32,469 bases of DNA from a virus: positions 1-32,469 of the IMG/VR virus record IMGVR_UViG_3300035069_000162. The stretch is one strand, 5' to 3'. The notes beneath the pieces were generated by a model, which did not search any database, was not told the origin of the DNA, and was given only the letters and a program-made list of their open reading frames with translations. Shown piece by piece: positions 6,060-15,200 of this stretch. Made by a program: the position numbers and the translations under genes. How positions within the stretch are numbered: position 1 is the stretch's first letter; the number at the start of each line of letters is the position of its first letter.

Positions 6060-7385
6060 GTGGGAACAAAAAGAATTTCGCAATTAGAAACTCTGGCAGA
6101 CGAGGTATTGACTGGTGAAGCGATTCTACCCGTTGTTATCTCCGATCCTCTAATACCAAATAGAAAAGCAAGGATAAACCAACTTTTTAAAGGTGTAAGT
6201 GCGGGATCACAGTCTCAGCCAGGGTTATCCTTCGATTTGGATAGGGACACTGGACTATACCAGAACGCATATAACGAGATAGGACTTGCTTTCGGTACAT
6301 CATCTATGTACTACAGGAAGCAGAATAATGCTGACGGATCAGCAACTATTCGTTTGATTGCAGGTGACACAACTTCATCCAATGTTAACATTGATCTCAG
6401 ACCTCAAGGTTCTGGGAAATTTTTAGTGAATGGACCTACAGAACTTACAGACGTTAACTTTTTCTTAGCAGACGACCAAAACCCAGACAAAAGAGCAAAG
6501 TTTGAAATTTCTAATGTGTCAACAGGAGCAGGTATTCGTACCTTTGCTTTACCTAACACAGGAAGTTTTACATCTACAACTCTTATAGGTAACGATACAG
6601 CACAAACAATATCAAATAAGACTATCATCATACAGGATGGTAACTTACAGATAATTGGTTCGTCTAATGCAGGAAAAATAGCAAAGTTTGAAACTGACTC
6701 TTGGGAAGCACCAGTAGAACACATCTACAGACTACCTGACTATGGAACATCTGCATCACAGTCAACTCTGATAGATACTATTACTGAACAAGACATCAGT
6801 AACAAGAATTTGATCAACCCTTCAATATCTGATATTGCATCGGGTGATCCAAATAATCCAACACCTAAAGTTACTTTTGCATCAGGTGACGTTACTACAG
6901 ACAGAACAGTAACATTTCCTGATCAATCGTTTACAGTAGCAGGTATTGACGCAACTCAAAACTTTACGAACAAAAACTATGCAGACCCTTACTTTGTTAA
7001 TGGTGCTGATTTAACTGCTCGTATTTTCTTTGACTTAACAAATGTTTCGGGTGCTACTACTCTTAAATATGAGTTCCCTGCAACTAACCTAAATACAAAT
7101 ATACTTGCAAACAACACTCTAGTTGCTACGCAAGCATCACAGGTTTTATACAACAAATCTATTGTTGGATTAAAATTAATTGATGAAGTAGATGATCAAA
7201 GGATTATTAACCTTGATCTAAGTAACATCACAGGAACTAAAACCATTCAGTTTCCAGACGCAGATGCTACACTTCTATCAACAGCAAACGTAGGCACATT
7301 GGGTGTTTCGTTCGGTGGTCCAATTTCGGCACCTGATCTAGGTGGCAGACTTAGATTACAACAACATTTCGCAGCAGGATGGTAA
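6060..7385 (+). CDS. Virion structural protein with repeated tail-fibre motif, 441 aa
   Basis: The GTG start is chosen for its position after the late promoter. From about residue 160 the protein is built of units near 60 residues. Each has a strand ending in an FP/LP pair followed by a TLxxxTxQxxxNKxI motif: TLIGNDTAQTISNKTI (174-189), TLIDTITEQDISNKNL (236-251), AGIDATQNFTNKNY (294-307) and TLVATQASQVLYNKSI (353-368). This motif is common in phage fibre proteins. The N-terminal 50 residues (TKRISQLETLADEVLTGEA) probably attach it to its partner. It opens a run of fibre/baseplate-like genes. Exact position in the virion cannot be told. Confidence 0.72.
   Translation: MGTKRISQLETLADEVLTGEAILPVVISDPLIPNRKARINQLFKGVSAGSQSQPGLSFDLDRDTGLYQNAYNEIGLAFGTSSMYYRKQNNADGSATIRLIAGDTTSSNVNIDLRPQGSGKFLVNGPTELTDVNFFLADDQNPDKRAKFEISNVSTGAGIRTFALPNTGSFTSTTLIGNDTAQTISNKTIIIQDGNLQIIGSSNAGKIAKFETDSWEAPVEHIYRLPDYGTSASQSTLIDTITEQDISNKNLINPSISDIASGDPNNPTPKVTFASGDVTTDRTVTFPDQSFTVAGIDATQNFTNKNYADPYFVNGADLTARIFFDLTNVSGATTLKYEFPATNLNTNILANNTLVATQASQVLYNKSIVGLKLIDEVDDQRIINLDLSNITGTKTIQFPDADATLLSTANVGTLGVSFGGPISAPDLGGRLRLQQHFAAGW
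6579..7163 (+). repeat. Four-copy TLxxxTxQxxxNKxI repeat in the 441-aa structural gene
   Basis: Motif copies at residues 174-189, 236-251, 294-307 and 353-368, about 57-62 residues apart, each preceded by an FP/LP turn. The pattern is typical of phage fibre proteins and points to tandem expansion of one structural unit. Confidence 0.6.
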
Positions 7386-7392
7386 CTAAACA

Positions 7393-9300
7393 ATGACAGC
7401 AGGAAGACTAGCAGCGGTAGCACCGTCTGCAACTACAAATACAGTCTTATACAGTTCAGATATTAATGACACTACATCAGGTGTAGTTCATATATGTAAC
7501 CGTGGAGGTTCAGCAGGAACGTATAGACTGGCACATAAAGATTACACTCAAGAACTTACTCTTGATGCTAATACATACAAATTTCAAAAAGGTAATGTAG
7601 TAACAAAGTACAAGTTAGCACTAACCCCAGGATTAACTGTTGGAGACGCAACCCCAGGTTTAGAAATCTCAGGTGCTCAAAGTAATTTTACAGCAAAACT
7701 TGCTGACGTTGTAAAAACTACAACCACTACAACTTACTCAGTAAAAGTTGCAACCACAAGTAATATTGGAGTTGACTCAGCACAAAATGCGGGTACATTC
7801 CAAGGTGGTGAAACAATAACTGGTAGTGTCTCTGGACTGACTGCGACATTCAGAGGAACATCTACTACTGGTTTAAACATTGAGATGGCAAATATGGGAA
7901 CTGGTGTTACCTCAGTACCTGTTACTTCTGCCACAAACATTAATGCTAACGATTATCTATTCTTATCTGACGGAACTGCATCTGCCGAGGTAGTTACTGT
8001 CACTAACGCTGCATTTAACTCTGGAACTACAGGACCTGGAGTTTTGACAATCACACGTGGAACCTTTGGTACAACTCCTGCTGCACATACCCCAGGTCAA
8101 TACGTAACAGCATACACTCCGTCAGGAACTACCACAACTATTAACGAGGGTGGTACATTCGCGTCAGGAGACACAACTTTGACTGTAACCAATGGTGCTG
8201 CCATACTTTCTGGTTCATACATTGTCATTGGTAATGAAATTTTGCAAGCAACTAACGTTTCTGGTAATGACGTTACAGTTGTTCGTGGACAAATGGGAAC
8301 CACTGCTGCTAACCATAACGACGGTGTAACAGTAACTCCATTAACAGCAGCGGGTTCAGCAGGTTTCTATATCTTTGTTACAGGTGAGACATTAACAGGT
8401 GGTACATCAAACGCAACTACTGTTGTTCAAGATACTATTACAGTTGATAAAACATTTACAGCGGGATTTATCTGGTCAGTAACATCAGGACAAGAGGTTG
8501 TTCCTGAGACCACATTCTCACTAAACATTGATCAAACATATAGATTTGATATTTCTGACTCAACTAACACAGGTTTACCTTTCAGATTCTCTGACGTTAA
8601 TGAAGGTACAAACGCTACTCCAACCCCAGGAACTGAATTTACAACTGGTGTTACAAAGGTTGGTACAGCAGGTTCTGGTGGTACTGCATACATTGAAATT
8701 GCAATTTCTGCTACTACTCCTGATCCTATATTTTATTATGCTGAAGGACAGGCAGGATACTCTGGATCTATTGATGTAAACCCAGATCCTACTTTTTCAG
8801 AAGTATTTGTATATGATGTAGTTGGAACTCCTGTGACTGGTAATACATTTACAGTTGGTACTGCATCACAGACTGTTGGTGTTGTAACAGCAGGTGCCTT
8901 CGGATATGTAACTTCTTGGGATACAACTACAAGTAAGTTAAAAGTATTTGTTGATAATGATTCACCTGCTGCATTTGCGAGTTCTGATACATTCCCAGAT
9001 ACACCTCCTGGTCAAGGACCTACAAGAGCAGTAGCAACAGTAAGTAGTGTAACTGCTGCAACTGATGTAGAAACTGGAGATTATCTTTACTATGATACTG
9101 CTATTGGTGCTAACGCAACAGCAGAACATAAAGGTCTAATTATAGGACCTGGATCACATTTAATTGTATATGCTTCAAGTGCAGATATGAGTGCACAAGT
9201 GAATGGATTTGTTAACACAGTAAGTGATTACAGCATCGTAGATTACGTTCCTCCCGCAGGTGGAATTGGTGGTGGCGGTGGCGGTGGTGCTGCACCCTAA
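7393..9300 (+). CDS. Virion structural protein, Thr/Gly-rich beta repeats, 635 aa
   Basis: This is a long beta-rich protein with high Thr, Gly, Ala and Val. Residues about 176-242 and 259-316 look like tandem copies of one domain: NANDYLFLSDGTASAEVV then TITRGTFGTTPAAHTPG, and SGSYIVIGNEILQATNVSG then TVVRGQMGTTAANHNDG. A shorter GGETITGSVSGLTA / GETLTGGTSNATT motif occurs twice as well (near 138 and 332). The C-terminus is a short polyglycine tail ending GGGGGGGAAP. The N-terminal 90 residues (VLYSSDINDTTSGVVHICNR) recall a small sandwich domain of phage tail proteins. It is likely part of the baseplate or fibre assembly, expressed late. Confidence 0.7.
   Translation: MTAGRLAAVAPSATTNTVLYSSDINDTTSGVVHICNRGGSAGTYRLAHKDYTQELTLDANTYKFQKGNVVTKYKLALTPGLTVGDATPGLEISGAQSNFTAKLADVVKTTTTTTYSVKVATTSNIGVDSAQNAGTFQGGETITGSVSGLTATFRGTSTTGLNIEMANMGTGVTSVPVTSATNINANDYLFLSDGTASAEVVTVTNAAFNSGTTGPGVLTITRGTFGTTPAAHTPGQYVTAYTPSGTTTTINEGGTFASGDTTLTVTNGAAILSGSYIVIGNEILQATNVSGNDVTVVRGQMGTTAANHNDGVTVTPLTAAGSAGFYIFVTGETLTGGTSNATTVVQDTITVDKTFTAGFIWSVTSGQEVVPETTFSLNIDQTYRFDISDSTNTGLPFRFSDVNEGTNATPTPGTEFTTGVTKVGTAGSGGTAYIEIAISATTPDPIFYYAEGQAGYSGSIDVNPDPTFSEVFVYDVVGTPVTGNTFTVGTASQTVGVVTAGAFGYVTSWDTTTSKLKVFVDNDSPAAFASSDTFPDTPPGQGPTRAVATVSSVTAATDVETGDYLYYDTAIGANATAEHKGLIIGPGSHLIVYASSADMSAQVNGFVNTVSDYSIVDYVPPAGGIGGGGGGGAAP
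7918..8340 (+). repeat. Tandem beta-domain repeat within the 635-aa structural gene
   Basis: Two protein-level repeats (residues about 176-242 and 259-316) share the pattern 'strand - E.. V/A.V - TRG/VRG - GTTxAxHxxG'. Identity is moderate and was judged by eye. It suggests duplication of one beta domain inside the structural protein. Confidence 0.5.
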
Positions 9301-9327
9301 CTAAATATAAACAGAAGGAAATCCTAG

Positions 9328-12300
9328 ATGGCATTAACTCGTCTTAAAAATATCATCACGTCGAGGACTGGTCGTATTATATACGTCAACCCTGACGACT
9401 TCGATGCGTCGGATGCGTATGACAACCGAGGTAACTCTGCGTTACGACCTTTTAAGACGTTGCAACGTGCCTTTTTAGAAGTAGCAAGATTTTCATATAG
9501 AGTTGGTTTAAGTAATGACGAATTTGACGCATTTAGTATCTACCTATATCCCTCAGAGTATGTTATAGACAACAGACCTGGGGTTGCTACATTTGGAGAG
9601 ATCACTCCATTTGATGAAAACTCTAACTTTGACTTAACTTCCTCAAATAATATCTTATATAAATTTAACTCTGTTAACGGTGGAGTTATATGCCCAAGAG
9701 GTGTTTCTGTTGTTGGATCTGACTTAAGACGTACAAAAATTGTACCTAAGTATGTACCATATCCCACAACACAAGCATCATTAGGTATCTCCTCTGCTAA
9801 CGAACCGTCTACGTCTGCTATATTCAGACTGACTGGTGGATGTTATTTCTGGCAGATGTCATTCTTTGATGGAGATAACAACGGTGTATATTATAGACCA
9901 GAACTTACTGACACTATTGCACCTAACTTCTCACATCATAAGATAACTTGTTTTGAGTATGCAAACACTACAGACCTAGATCTTTACTACCAAAAGATTT
10001 CTAAGGCATATGCAACAATTCCTGATACTTCTGGTAACATTGCACAAGACCAGATACAGGCAAGAGTAGAAGAAAATAGAATAGTTGGACCTATCTCAGA
10101 TGAATTCAGAGTCTCACAAATTATCAGAAACGGACAAACAGCGACTGCGTTTACTGTTGACATTCAAGATAATCCTGTTAATCACGGTTTCTCTGTCGGG
10201 GTCGCGGTCAATATCTCAGGGGTCACGGGTCCTACTGAAGCAGATGCGAATTTATATAACGGATCCTTCCTTGTAACGTCAGCACAGGGCAACCAGTTTA
10301 CATATCAGATGAGTTCTGAACCAACTGGTAATGCTATTGGTTCTAACGTACTGGTTAAAGTTGAGATTGATACTGTTGACTCTGCATCACCATATGTATT
10401 CAACTGTTCACTAAGATCAGTTTGGGGAATCAACGGTATGCACGCTGATGGTTCACAGGCAACTGGTTTCAAATCTATGGTTGTTGCCCAGTTTACGGGT
10501 ATTTCACTACAAAAAGACGACCGTGCTTTTGTTAAATACAACGCTTCAACAGGTAACTATGAAGCACAAGCAGCGGGTTCAGGTGCACATATTGATGGTC
10601 TAGCAAAGTATAGAAAGGGTTGGCGACACGTTCACATTAGAGCAAGTAATGACTCATTCATACAGGTGGTTTCTGTTTTCGCTGTTGGTTTCGGTGATCA
10701 CTTCTTCTCAGATAGCGGTGGTGACTTATCAATTACTAACTCTAACAGTAACTTCGGTAACACATCTTTAAGATCAAAAGGATTTAAGTCAGCAGCGTTT
10801 ACAAAAGATAAAGCAGGACAGATAACACACGTTATACCTCCTAAAGATTTGTCTGACGTTGCAGAAGTATCAATTAACTGGGTTACATTAGATATTGCTA
10901 AGATAAAAGCAGCAGCAGACCCAACAAAATTATATTTGTATGGTTATACCAATCAAAATGCAAAACCACCCTCAAAAATACAGGGTTACACAGTAGGTGC
11001 AAGAAAAGACTCACCTACATTACCAGATAAAGTTAACGTATTGTTGATAGCAGCGGGAGCAAGTGCACCTACAACACATAGTGCAAAGATTGATCCTTCT
11101 GGACCAGAAGTTACAGGTACATCCCCAGGTGATGATGCAAACCCAATTAAATATGATACCAACCAATCTAACTGGTACATACAGGTTGACTCATCAAACA
11201 ACGACATTTATACTACACTAATTGCAAACAGTCAGTACAATAACTTAGGATTTACACCTACTACATTCATCCGAAGAGTTCCCGATGCAAGAGACTTGAA
11301 AGATAGAATCTATAGATTTAGATATGTACTAGACAAAGATGCGTTCCCAGTTCCTAGAACTCCTATTACTGGTTTTGTTATACAACCTAGATCATCTGAG
11401 ACTAACTCTCCTGCATATGATAAGACATATTATATCTTTGAAGTTGAGACATTCCAAGAGTTTGAACGTGGTGTAAATGATGGTATCTACTATCTAACAT
11501 TGCTTAATGCTAGTGTGTCACCTGCAACATCAAACTTTGATGACTTCTCATTCTCACAACAGACTGTTGATGTATATCCTACGTTTGACAGAGATAATCC
11601 ACTCGCAGACCCAGGACCTGCTATATCAGTCGCAGATAACGAGACACTAGGATTGGTGACAACAACAGATGGTGCATCACCTAATCCAAATGAGGATAAG
11701 CAACTATCAATTACAAAAGAGACTGCACAGTTCTTCTTATTAGAACAGGAAAATAACTTAGGATATAACACTACAGCAAATACACTAAACGCTATTGTCG
11801 TTACATCCCGTCTAGGAGATGAAGAAGAAAGAAAGATCGCACTGAAATTAAATGCTGATAACTCAGTCGCACCTATATTATGTGAACTTAGACGTTATTC
11901 TATTCTTAGAGCGTCAGGTCATACGTTTGAATACCTAGGTTTCGGACCTGGAAACTATTCAACAGCGTTCCCGTCAACTCAGGTAGAAGTTTTAACCCCT
12001 GCACAGGTTAGACTGTCACAGTCATTGAAAGAAGCAGCGGGTGTTGCATACTACTCTGGTGTTAACAGTGATGGTGAACTATTCGTTGGAAACCAAGTTA
12101 TCAACCCAGTTACAGGTCAGATCACGAACGAAGATATTGCACAGTTAAACGTGTTAGGTGAAGAAAACACGACCATTCAGACATTCTCTGAGGTTGTTCT
12201 GACTGATAAACTAACTGTTATTGGTGGTGCATCTAACCAGTTAGAATCTGTATTCTCAGGTCCAGTTACATTCCAAAAGAGAATTACTGCACAGGAGAAC

Positions 12301-12903
12301 ATACAAACTCTAAGACTTACATACTCAAATGATGATGGTACAGTTCTTAGACAGACATTCTTAGCAGAGGATGATGGATCAGGTCAACCAGATATTGATT
12401 CAACACTTGCGTTTAATGATGGAGATATTATATACAATATTGATTGGGTGGCAGGTGACTCATTAGGTTGGATGTATCAGTCAGGAGTTTGGTATCAGTT
12501 TGGTATGACTGACACCACGCCAATAAAAGCAAGAAGATTTAGTAACGTTACACATTATGGTATAGGTACAATGCCTGACGCATCCAATAGGATGAAGATA
12601 TTAGGTAATACATTCCTTGATGGTAACTTAGATGTTACTGGAACTTATGGTGCTGCTGACAAGTATAGACTAGCAACTGGTATTGCTAATAACAATAACG
12701 GTGTTACCTATGCGGGTAATGGATCTACAACTTCGTTTGCAATATCCCCAGGTCACACAGCATACTCTGTTCTTGTATTCTTAAATGGTGTTGCCCAAAT
12801 CCCAGGTGTAGACTACACAGTTACTGGTAATGCAGTTGACTTTAGTATCAGTACTGCACCACAGAATAATGATACTATCCAAATCAGGGAACTTGTTATC
12901 TAA
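9328..12903 (+). CDS. Large tail-fibre / baseplate-associated structural protein, 1191 aa
   Basis: The N-terminus (GRIIYVNPDDFDASDAYDNR, then RPFKTLQRAFLEVARFSY) is the usual entry of a right-handed beta-helix, as in tailspikes and pectate-lyase-like folds; residues up to about 560 continue this style (RLTGGCYFWQMSFFDGDNNG; a displaced SIQ-type turn pattern). The C-terminal 65 residues (SVLVFLNGVAQIPGVDYTV... NNDTIQIRELVI) match a small beta-sandwich repeat found in many fibre proteins. An AGAAGGA ribosome binding site lies at 9313-9319, before ATG 9328. Cyanophage relatives are annotated variably as gp10-like or tail fibre; I cannot decide between them. Confidence 0.75.
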   Translation: MALTRLKNIITSRTGRIIYVNPDDFDASDAYDNRGNSALRPFKTLQRAFLEVARFSYRVGLSNDEFDAFSIYLYPSEYVIDNRPGVATFGEITPFDENSNFDLTSSNNILYKFNSVNGGVICPRGVSVVGSDLRRTKIVPKYVPYPTTQASLGISSANEPSTSAIFRLTGGCYFWQMSFFDGDNNGVYYRPELTDTIAPNFSHHKITCFEYANTTDLDLYYQKISKAYATIPDTSGNIAQDQIQARVEENRIVGPISDEFRVSQIIRNGQTATAFTVDIQDNPVNHGFSVGVAVNISGVTGPTEADANLYNGSFLVTSAQGNQFTYQMSSEPTGNAIGSNVLVKVEIDTVDSASPYVFNCSLRSVWGINGMHADGSQATGFKSMVVAQFTGISLQKDDRAFVKYNASTGNYEAQAAGSGAHIDGLAKYRKGWRHVHIRASNDSFIQVVSVFAVGFGDHFFSDSGGDLSITNSNSNFGNTSLRSKGFKSAAFTKDKAGQITHVIPPKDLSDVAEVSINWVTLDIAKIKAAADPTKLYLYGYTNQNAKPPSKIQGYTVGARKDSPTLPDKVNVLLIAAGASAPTTHSAKIDPSGPEVTGTSPGDDANPIKYDTNQSNWYIQVDSSNNDIYTTLIANSQYNNLGFTPTTFIRRVPDARDLKDRIYRFRYVLDKDAFPVPRTPITGFVIQPRSSETNSPAYDKTYYIFEVETFQEFERGVNDGIYYLTLLNASVSPATSNFDDFSFSQQTVDVYPTFDRDNPLADPGPAISVADNETLGLVTTTDGASPNPNEDKQLSITKETAQFFLLEQENNLGYNTTANTLNAIVVTSRLGDEEERKIALKLNADNSVAPILCELRRYSILRASGHTFEYLGFGPGNYSTAFPSTQVEVLTPAQVRLSQSLKEAAGVAYYSGVNSDGELFVGNQVINPVTGQITNEDIAQLNVLGEENTTIQTFSEVVLTDKLTVIGGASNQLESVFSGPVTFQKRITAQENIQTLRLTYSNDDGTVLRQTFLAEDDGSGQPDIDSTLAFNDGDIIYNIDWVAGDSLGWMYQSGVWYQFGMTDTTPIKARRFSNVTHYGIGTMPDASNRMKILGNTFLDGNLDVTGTYGAADKYRLATGIANNNNGVTYAGNGSTTSFAISPGHTAYSVLVFLNGVAQIPGVDYTVTGNAVDFSISTAPQNNDTIQIRELVI

Positions 12904-12927
12904 ATAGTAATAGGACTGTAGAACACT

Positions 12928-13782
12928 ATGACCACAAAGATTAATGGTAATCAGATACAGGCAAGTACGAGAGGTCTTGTAACTGCTTGGTCTATATCAG
13001 AACAGTTAAATCTTCCACCGTTGAACCAATCGCAGATTAATGCACTTGGTACACCTGCTTATGGTACTTTAGTTTATAATACGACTGAAGATCAGGCACA
13101 AATTTATTTGCAAGATGCCAACGCAGGAAACCCAGGTTGGGATGATGTAGGTGGTGGTGGTCCTTCTGTTGGTGAAAACTCAATTATTAGAACCAACGGA
13201 ACAAACATAGAAGAAAATATCACTGTTGGACCTTCATTCAATGGTGGAGTAGAGTTTACTAACGGTTTTTCAGCAGGTCCGATACAGATTAATAATGGAT
13301 ATACTGTAACTATTGAGAACGGTGCAACTTGGACTATGATCGGTGACGATGATTTGTCTTTCGCACAATTCCAAGATATAGAATCTGGTCACGGTACATT
13401 CACTGGGACATTATCACACGCAGGTTTACAGGAACATATTTACTACTATCAGACATCTGGTACGGTAAACCATAACTGGAACAACAGTGGTAATATTTTT
13501 GTTAGAAAGACAGGTGGTGGAAACTACACTATCAATCTATCAAATGCACCAGTTGATAACACATTGAAAGCAACCTTAATGACAGTATATACCCGTTTTG
13601 AGGGTGGTACAGGTACACCTACTGGGTGGACTGTAAATGGTTACGGTTGTAACGTATATTATAGTAATGGTAGTGGTGCAAGTGGAACTATCCAAAGAGC
13701 AGACATTTCGATTCATAACCACGAAATCCCTGGAACTGGTAATCCTTATCTCGTACTAATACACGTACACAATTATAGTTAA
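12928..13782 (+). CDS. Probable short tail-fibre-like protein, 284 aa
   Basis: The opening TTKINGNQIQASTRGLVTAW and the segment PAYGTLVYNTTEDQAQIY are typical of fibre proteins, the latter forming the common 'yntt' beta unit. The middle contains parallel strand-like repeats (INNGYTVTIENGATWTMIGD) as in trimeric fibres. The last 60 residues include two HxH motifs (IHNHEIPG and IHVHNYS), a pattern that binds metal in some fibre tips. It follows the 1191-residue protein by 24 nt and precedes a glycine-rich adhesin, so a receptor-facing role is plausible. Confidence 0.65.
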   Translation: MTTKINGNQIQASTRGLVTAWSISEQLNLPPLNQSQINALGTPAYGTLVYNTTEDQAQIYLQDANAGNPGWDDVGGGGPSVGENSIIRTNGTNIEENITVGPSFNGGVEFTNGFSAGPIQINNGYTVTIENGATWTMIGDDDLSFAQFQDIESGHGTFTGTLSHAGLQEHIYYYQTSGTVNHNWNNSGNIFVRKTGGGNYTINLSNAPVDNTLKATLMTVYTRFEGGTGTPTGWTVNGYGCNVYYSNGSGASGTIQRADISIHNHEIPGTGNPYLVLIHVHNYS

Positions 13783-13793
13783 CCGTCTTAAGG

Positions 13794-13801
13794 TATAAAT
13801 A
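13794..13801 (+). promoter_or_regulatory. Late promoter, perfect TATAAATA
   Basis: A perfect octamer in the 43-nt gap before the glycine-rich adhesin gene (ATG 13826), at the same distance as the other late promoters. It suggests that the adhesin and the following gene have their own late transcript. Confidence 0.75.
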
Positions 13802-13825
13802 ACATTAGGAAATTAAACAGGCAAA

Positions 13826-14626
13826 ATGAGTACCCTTAAAGTTGCATCTATTAGAGACCTGTCAGGCATTGGTGGATTTACACTTGCGTCAGGTAACATC
13901 ACTGCTAACGGAAATTTGACAGTTAGCAACATCACTATTAATGGAACTATGTCTGGTTCATCCAGTCAGATCGTTCCCTCTGTTAGTGGTCAAAATGGTA
14001 AGTTTTTAACTACAAACGGTTCATCTATGAGTTGGACTGATGTTAGTTCAGAAAATATCTCATCCCTACAGGTATGGACAGGTAACGGAACTTGGAATAG
14101 ACCAAGTGGTGTTAAGTATATACATATCAGAGTTCAAGGTGGTGGCGGTGGAGCGTCAGGTCACGGAGAATCAGGAGCAGCGGGTGGATATTCAGAACGT
14201 GTGTTGAATGTAGTAAATATATCTTCAGTTGGTATCACAGTTGGTGGTGGTGGAGGAGGTACTTGGTACTTCGGACACGGTGGTGATGGTGGTTCATCAT
14301 CATTTGGACCATATCTATCAGCAGGTGGTGGACACGGTGCTAATAGAAACAACCAACACTCAGGTGGACTAGGGCGTAATGGTTCTGGTGGAGACCTCAA
14401 TGTTTGGGGTGGAGGAGGACAGTCACACCACGGTGGTGGTGGAGGAGTCGGAGGTTCTTCTCACTTTGGTGGTGCTGTATCAGGAGGTTGGCCAAACGGT
14501 GGTAACTTCTCACACAATCATCAAGATCACGCAGCGTATGGTGCAGGTGGGTCAGGTGGACACTTCCATAGTTTCCGTGGTTCAAACGGTAAGTATGGTG
14601 TTGTTACTGTTATTAACTACAAATAA
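13826..14626 (+). CDS. Glycine-rich tail-fibre adhesin, 266 aa
   Basis: Residues 1-75 form a short fibre-like lead (LASGNITANGNLTVSNITIN, then GKFLTTNGSSMSW). WTGNGTWNRPSGVKY (84-98) opens a domain widely seen at phage fibre ends. Residues 105-252 are dominated by glycine runs (VQGGGGG, VGGGGGG, WGGGG, HHGGGGGVGG) with Ser, His and aromatic spacers, and the chain ends in a beta strand (KYGVVTVINYK). The pattern recalls polyglycine-II sandwich adhesins of the gp38 type, where loops between glycine strands contact the receptor; that comparison is inference. HxH motifs (FSHNHQDH, GHFH) could bind metal. It is probably a host-range determinant. Confidence 0.72.
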   Translation: MSTLKVASIRDLSGIGGFTLASGNITANGNLTVSNITINGTMSGSSSQIVPSVSGQNGKFLTTNGSSMSWTDVSSENISSLQVWTGNGTWNRPSGVKYIHIRVQGGGGGASGHGESGAAGGYSERVLNVVNISSVGITVGGGGGGTWYFGHGGDGGSSSFGPYLSAGGGHGANRNNQHSGGLGRNGSGGDLNVWGGGGQSHHGGGGGVGGSSHFGGAVSGGWPNGGNFSHNHQDHAAYGAGGSGGHFHSFRGSNGKYGVVTVINYK

Positions 14627-14635
14627 GAGGTTACT

Positions 14636-15163
14636 ATGAAAAAAGCATTAATGGATTTTACTGGTTACGTTGCAGACATTGTAGAACCTGGGGAAGAATA
14701 TACACTATTCTTTGGTAGAGGTTGTTCACAGATGTGGGTAAACGCACCTGATAACATAACAAAAGCGTGGACACTAGAATGGAGTCCTGCTGCTGCTGAT
14801 ATGATCTGGGTGGAAAGAACAGAATCATATACAGACCCTGCTACTGCAAGGATTGTAGCGTATGGTGAAATCGGTGAGCAATTAGATATGCTCTACAAAG
14901 ACATTGCAGCGGGAAAAGATTTAGGTGCTGCTGATGCAATATGGTTTAACCATATTAAAGGAGTAAAGGCAGCGACTACTGCACCCTCAAGTGTAGCGGA
15001 ACCAATGGATCCCACTATGACTGAAGAGGAAGTAGCAGAATTTATGAGTGACGGACAAGAACCAAGTGTAAATAGACCTTGCAAATTATCATCACAGGAG
15101 CAACCTTGTTGGGAGAGATATTCTAACTGGGGTGGTGCATATGATGAACTGGGAGCAGGTTGA
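14636..15163 (+). CDS. Probable fibre accessory/chaperone-like protein, 175 aa
   Basis: Starts 9 nt after the adhesin with an AGAGGT ribosome binding site. Residues 1-90 form a small beta-rich unit (FTGYVADIVEPGEEYTLFFG). Then comes a helix AYGEIGEQLDMLYKDIAAG followed by WFNHIKGVKAA, a motif I associate with proteins encoded beside phage fibres (tail assembly or fibre chaperones). The C-terminal tail (CKLSSQEQPCWERYSNWGG) has two cysteines. The position immediately after the adhesin supports an accessory role, but it could equally be a virion protein. Confidence 0.55.
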   Translation: MKKALMDFTGYVADIVEPGEEYTLFFGRGCSQMWVNAPDNITKAWTLEWSPAAADMIWVERTESYTDPATARIVAYGEIGEQLDMLYKDIAAGKDLGAADAIWFNHIKGVKAATTAPSSVAEPMDPTMTEEEVAEFMSDGQEPSVNRPCKLSSQEQPCWERYSNWGGAYDELGAG

Positions 15164-15172
15164 CGAAAGTGT

Positions 15173-15195
15173 TATAATTAGTAGTACAAACTACT
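15173..15195 (+). promoter_or_regulatory. -10 box and leader hairpin before the halogenase genes
   Basis: TATAAT at 15173-15178 is followed by a small hairpin, AGTAG (15180-15184) / CTACT (15191-15195), immediately before ATG 15201. A TTGACG at 15160 is only 7 nt from the -10, too close for a normal sigma-70 pair, so promoter strength is uncertain. The hairpin covers the area where a ribosome binding site would lie; no Shine-Dalgarno is visible. Confidence 0.4.
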
Positions 15196-15200
15196 GACAT

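Noticed and set aside
14379-14639. Plus-strand alternative frame within the glycine-rich adhesin, rich in Val
   Set aside because: A frame-shifted reading of GGN codons gives Val/Gly/Trp runs; the adhesin frame has the recognisable fibre-tip motif.
15160-15178. TTGACG plus TATAAT read as a full sigma-70 promoter before the halogenases
   Set aside because: The two hexamers are only 7 nt apart, too close for one polymerase; only the -10 was kept as a weak element.
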